Assembly: GCF_014529535.1 (NCBI RefSeq) | Contig: NC_050737.1 | Coordinates: forward strand, 2,264,447 to 2,328,446 | Source of the DNA: Bradysia coprophila | Lineage: Eukaryota > Arthropoda > Insecta > Diptera > Sciaridae | Direction: 5' to 3' | Length of the DNA: 64,000 bases | Shown here: in pieces, positions 59,558 through 64,000 of the stretch | Layout: each line of letters opens with the position of its first letter | How positions within the stretch are numbered: position 1 is the stretch's first letter | Notes under the pieces: generated by a model | Seen by the model: the letters and a program-made list of their open reading frames with translations, nothing else | What the model was told of the DNA's origin: nothing | Database searches by the model: none | Made by a program: the position numbers and the translations under genes

Positions 59558-62236
59558 GTAAGTAAAATTTCATGAATTTTTTTTTTAATTTAAATTTTTA
59601 ATCTCGATAAATTATAATCGTGGTTGCAATTCTTGTATCATCAAACGTCACTAATGGACATAAGTCTATTAATCGGTCTTCTCTGTACATCAACTGCTTA
59701 ACTATTTGTCCATATGTACCTATAAATTTGCAAAAACAAAACCGATGGGACAGTGTTTCATGTCAATACCAAGTTAAAAATAGGTTGCAAAACCGTTCGT
59801 CAATTTTATTCCAATTTGGGTGATTTCATGCCAGGGACTGTTTTTAACAATTTTACTTTCCCAGGGCACCTCAGAATTGTCTCAATTTTTTTTTTATTGT
59901 CAATTAACAATAAACTGTGATAACTTCGAGTGATAAAAGAATTTCGAAAAGAAATTTATAAATAACCTGAGACGATTTTCACAGAATGTTCCTGACAGTC
60001 AGTGGATATTGATTTTCGAGTTTTAAGGACTACCTTCAACTTTTAATTGTATTCAGGACATTTTTTTGGATCCTTTCATAAAGAATTTTCTTCTTTTTTC
60101 AAAGAATTCCGAAAGGACAGTTTCTCGATGTCTTTATACCTGACCTGTATCTCACCTGTATAATCTATGGGTACAGTACAACCATATTGAAACATGCAAT
60201 TTTCCATTAATTTTCCTCAATTTATTATTGATAGATCCCCCTGAATCAGTTAAACAAATTCAGAGAAAAAATTGGGCAATATTTTCGCAAAAAAAGTCCC
60301 TGTTCCATACATTAATGAACAATCAGCGACTATGAATCCCACTCATATTCAATACCTATACTGGCTGCATTTTGTGTAGAGCATTCATCGACCAATCAAA
60401 TCCCCTTTTCAAGAAGATTTCTGTCTCATCGCGATTTTGCAAAGTGTAGGCGGACAGTTAACACAAATTCTGCTTTTAATGTTAAAAAAAAGTCAAACGA
60501 ATTTTAACAAGAAAAACTATGAGTTCAAGTGGCCTAAAAAAAATCCCTCCAAAATTCTATTCAAAAATTTCGTAAATCTTTTTATCATTATGATTGACTT
60601 GGGTGGCAATTTTATTCCCATTTTGTCGGTTGCATAGTCAAATTTATTTTTTGTTTGTTATCCGAAACCGAAATTTATTCAATAGTTCCATTGTTTCTGT
60701 TTTTTGTAATATCTCTAATCGATTTTTAAATTTTCAATTTAATGATCACCTGCACACTGGTTGTAGCTTTAAATTCAAATTAAATTTTTCACGAAAAAAT
60801 AAATATTTTATTGAATATGACTCTTTCATAATTTCGCTTAATGACCATATTCGTTGTGTGATCAACCAACGTACCCATAATCGGTAGACGTGTGTATGCA
60901 CCATCATCATTCGAAACATCTTGGCGAATAAAGTGGTATAATACGTATGCATATCATATGCATGCATTGAGTAGCCAAAAAAAATAATAACGAATTGACA
61001 AGCAATTTTTTTATGCAACATAATGTACATCACAATCTTCGTGTCTTTAAAAGTTTTCCAAAAAATTTATTTTGTGAATTGCATTTTAATTCTAAATTTT
61101 TTAACGTGTTTTCACTTTTTACTTTTTATTCCAACATTAGTATAGTTACAATGATGACTATTTGGTGTATTCGGATATAATATACACGAAATCTCATGTA
61201 TAAAAGAAAACAAAGAAGAAGAAAAAAAAGTATTAAGAAATCAAATAAGAAAACCACATTTAATTTTCTCTTTCTCAACGTAAAATATATATACAACAAC
61301 AAAAAAAAAGTCTCGCTATATATACGTAAATGGTCATATGGTCTCAGGTTTCTTTGTCTTACCAATGATAAATTGGCTTAGTAACCGAGTGCCATACTTT
61401 CTCATTGCATAGATTATTGTTGTAATCTTTTTTTTTTGTTTCTTATACATAAAAAAACTGAGTGCATGTACTCAAATTTTGAATTAATATTCCATCTCTT
61501 CTCATGCATGAGAGACGTTAACTTTTTTATTTCTTCTTATAAAATGATATATTCCGCTGTATCGCGGCGATTTCTTACTCTCTTCCTCGTCTGAAACTGG
61601 TAGACTTTTTTCTGTAGAAATCGTGGAATATTATTTACTATACTACGGTTTGTGTGTATAATACACGGCGCTGTGGTGTAAACATTATATTCATGAAAAC
61701 AAAAACGCGCTCAGAGTGCAGCCGAACATGTGAGTTCCATTCACCGTCGAAACAGGGAGAACCACTTGTTGATACTGTATACGCTTTCAAATTTTATTAG
61801 TTGCCAACCGGCTTTCGTTGAAGTCGTACCGAGCGCTCATTTTTTTCGAAAATTTATTTTTTTTTATTATTTTTATGGATCGTTGATATTGCGTAAATCC
61901 GCATTCGTGAACTACATACAATGAGTAAAATATGATTTCAATGCAGTAAAAATAATATATTTTTTTACATTTGATGGAGTGTGTGCAAGTTTATTAAATT
62001 GTTTTTTTTTTTTATATATATTAAAGTTGAATGCATTACACACTGAAAAGACATGATTCGTGTTAGTAATTGTAATTTATTCGATACTACAACTGGTGCT
62101 CCATATTTATAAATGTTTACTGATTTTGTGCGCTAATGTCAATGGTTTTGTTGCATTTTGTTGAGTGAAGTAAAAAACAAAAACAAAATGATTTAATTGA
62201 ACAGTTCATTCTAAACATCAATGATTGAGACTAATA

Positions 62237-64000
62237 ATGACTACGTTATCATCATGCATGGATCGATATATCAGTCGACACATGATTCCTCCACCAATGT
62301 CTCATCATCAAACACCGAATCAAAGCAATTATTTTCATCAGAAAAATATTGCTAACGGAACATCATGTAGGGGAGGAAATAGTGGAAGTAATGGTGGTGG
62401 ATCTCATCAGCAACAGCAGCAGCAGCAACAACAACAACAATCACATCATCCACATCATCGAAATTATGTGACAAATTGCTATCAAAATACTAATGGATGG
62501 GCCGGCGTTCCATTAATATCGACAGCGAGTCGACGTCCGAAAAAATTCAACAACAATCGCCATACAATTAAATCAACGAATCAATTAACCGACTTTGATG
62601 AAAATGCAATGTCTAGATTGGCTATTCATGCCCATGGTGCTCCGTTAATATTAGCTGGTCGCTATAGAAATAAATCATCGCAACACAAAAGAGAACAATC
62701 AAAAATAGCATCTGGTACATTTAATAAAGGCGATTCGGATAGAAATGGTTATTCACTGCTACATCATAAACAGCAAATGATTCATAACACCAATAATAAC
62801 AACAACAACAGAAACAATAATAATAACAATAATGTTAATAATTCCAACACAACCAATGCAGTTATTGCTAATGGAACTTTGGATAATTTTTCGGTGAACA
62901 GTGACGAAAGTTCGAATTCATCCAATGGCATAAATGTGGACACGTGCTTGCCTCGCATTATAAAGCCGAGAAAGCGAAGAAAAAAGGACAGAAAACCGAA
63001 CGTTAATACTCAGCAGTCGGAGTTGGTTCAGGGTGTAAACAATAACAATAGCAATGCCATGATTAACAACAACAATAACAAAAATGTTAACTTCAATTGT
63101 GTCAATAATAATTTCGAACCGCTCAATCAGGATATCAACATGACCACCACACCGATCGGCAATATTAGCTCGATGAAAAATTCACTTCCCAATGAAATTA
63201 TGCAAAGGTATGAACAGGAACTGAATGACTTGCCGGATGGTGTGACCGATATTCAAAATAAGACCGATGGAATTGTCGAAGAGACAAGTTCGTGCAGTTG
63301 CCGTTTGTGTGATCCGCAGTGTCGTATTTGGGCATTCCCGTTGCGCAGATCGTGTTCCGATAAAAGTGAAACCGAAATTCGTCAAAATAAAAATGTTGGA
63401 GTCATCGGCAGCAACCGCGTAATGACGGTACGAAATGAGTGGAGAAGCTCACCGCAACTACTGGCCAACGGTCCCATGCTGTGCGATCGATTCGAATTTA
63501 TTGGATCGCGAAAGGGAAGCTTCAGTGATTCGGGAGATTCTGGTTGCGATATATTGAGTGGATTAAGTTTCTCGGATGATATTTTACGATCGAATAGTCG
63601 GAATGACAATCACAGTACGTTAGCGTCACCGTTAACCGATAATTTAGAATTCAATTTTTCCACAAATGTTACGGACAATAATTCGATATTCGGTGAGAGT
63701 ATCAATGAAATTTCGCGTAAATTGATGGAATCAATGGACTTATCCGGTCGATCATCAGCGTCTGAGGACAGTGGCAGTGTTTTTTCGGATAGCGTTTTCA
63801 GTGATGAATTTTTTATGAATATCGAATCGTTACAACAACAGTCAAGTGAATTATTCAATGCTGGCCAGACCAGTCAAATGTTTTTCAATCCTAATCAAAC
63901 AATACATACAATTAACGATAGTGAAAGCATAATGCCGGCCAAACAAAATAATTTAACAAATTTAAACGATTCGTTTGTGTTTATTGAGAAAGATCGCGGT
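62237..64000 (+). CDS. Gln/Asn-rich protein with Cys cluster and Ser-Asp-Gly motifs, unrecognised, runs off the right edge
   Basis: ATG at 62237 (TGA in frame at 62222) opens 588 codons without a stop to the window end. Features: a run of 11 Gln with flanking His near residues 55-75; poly-Asn around 180-210; a basic block PRIIKPRKRRKKDRKP near 245; a Cys cluster at 353, 355, 358 and 362 (CSCRLCDPQCRIWAFPLRRS); FSDSGDSGCDIL (429-440) and SEDSGSVFSDSVFSDEFF (509-526), both resembling acidic Ser phosphorylation sites. The composition is typical of insect regulatory proteins and largely disordered. I do not recognise the family. Its strand matches twin, but an in-frame stop just upstream and lack of an acceptor argue against it being a twin exon. 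Confidence 0.75.
   Translation, partial: MTTLSSCMDRYISRHMIPPPMSHHQTPNQSNYFHQKNIANGTSCRGGNSGSNGGGSHQQQQQQQQQQQSHHPHHRNYVTNCYQNTNGWAGVPLISTASRRPKKFNNNRHTIKSTNQLTDFDENAMSRLAIHAHGAPLILAGRYRNKSSQHKREQSKIASGTFNKGDSDRNGYSLLHHKQQMIHNTNNNNNNRNNNNNNNVNNSNTTNAVIANGTLDNFSVNSDESSNSSNGINVDTCLPRIIKPRKRRKKDRKPNVNTQQSELVQGVNNNNSNAMINNNNNKNVNFNCVNNNFEPLNQDINMTTTPIGNISSMKNSLPNEIMQRYEQELNDLPDGVTDIQNKTDGIVEETSSCSCRLCDPQCRIWAFPLRRSCSDKSETEIRQNKNVGVIGSNRVMTVRNEWRSSPQLLANGPMLCDRFEFIGSRKGSFSDSGDSGCDILSGLSFSDDILRSNSRNDNHSTLASPLTDNLEFNFSTNVTDNNSIFGESINEISRKLMESMDLSGRSSASEDSGSVFSDSVFSDEFFMNIESLQQQSSELFNAGQTSQMFFNPNQTIHTINDSESIMPAKQNNLTNLNDSFVFIEKDRG

Larger units (their letters stand above)
59104..62236. other. region upstream of the terminal Gln/Asn-rich gene
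   Basis: 3.1 kb of AT-rich DNA without a firm gene. A short exon-like stretch at 59505-59557 is listed separately. The part from about 61600 to 62236 is probably 5' UTR of the next gene. ORFs at 60437-61381 are low-complexity. Confidence 0.4.

Noticed and set aside
60437-61381. Cluster of short plus- and minus-strand ORFs
   Set aside because: Lys/Asn/Phe-rich low-complexity reading of AT-rich DNA, probably 5' flank or UTR of the gene at 62237.
1-64000. tRNA genes, CRISPR arrays, bacterial operons
   Set aside because: No cloverleaf with a GGTTCGA-type T arm was seen and no regular spacer-repeat array; the spliced genes show this is eukaryotic nuclear DNA.

Overview
The window looks like nuclear DNA from an insect, most likely a dipteran of the lower (nematoceran) kind. 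It is AT-rich, has many 55-150 nt introns with GT..AG borders, carries arthropod gene families (AA15 polysaccharide monooxygenase, UK114/RidA, an insect-sized wolframin) and is full of small inverted-repeat elements. The placement is inference; no marker here fixes the species.

Left part (1-23.3 kb). A squalene-synthase-like gene enters from the left edge on the minus strand. Next come a LINE 3' remnant, RidA/UK114 (minus) and the GDP-fucose transporter Gfr (plus), the last two head to head. An AT-rich 5 kb stretch with fold-back repeats follows, then a possible 56-codon single-pass membrane protein, the 3' end of an R2-like LINE, TBC1D7 (minus, third subunit of the TSC complex), a secreted AA15 LPMO (plus, with clear TATA box and initiator) and wolframin (plus).

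Middle (25-38 kb). VIP36/LMAN2 lectin (minus) and mitochondrial ribosomal protein L1 (plus) are arranged head to head. After 7 kb of repeat-rich DNA come three 5' coding exons of the CCR4-NOT deadenylase subunit CNOT6/twin (plus). Its nuclease exons are not in this window, so either a very large intron follows or the gene is interrupted.

Right part (38-64 kb). This is apparently intronic or intergenic DNA rich in fold-back elements and dispersed repeats. It holds two minus-strand omega-amidase (NIT2)-like paralogues of 284 aa each; in both, the nucleophilic cysteine is glycine. It also holds a 5S-rRNA-like repeat and a pair of near-identical 175-bp direct repeats. The window ends inside a long open frame (588 codons, plus strand) for a Gln/Asn-rich protein I do not recognise.

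The genes are mostly unrelated housekeeping genes; several act in the secretory pathway (Gfr, VIP36, wolframin). I rebuilt exon structures by joining splice sites in phase and checking against family length. The best candidates for something new are the squalene-synthase-like gene (insects are held to lack this enzyme), the paired cysteine-less nitrilase homologues, and the families of fold-back elements.
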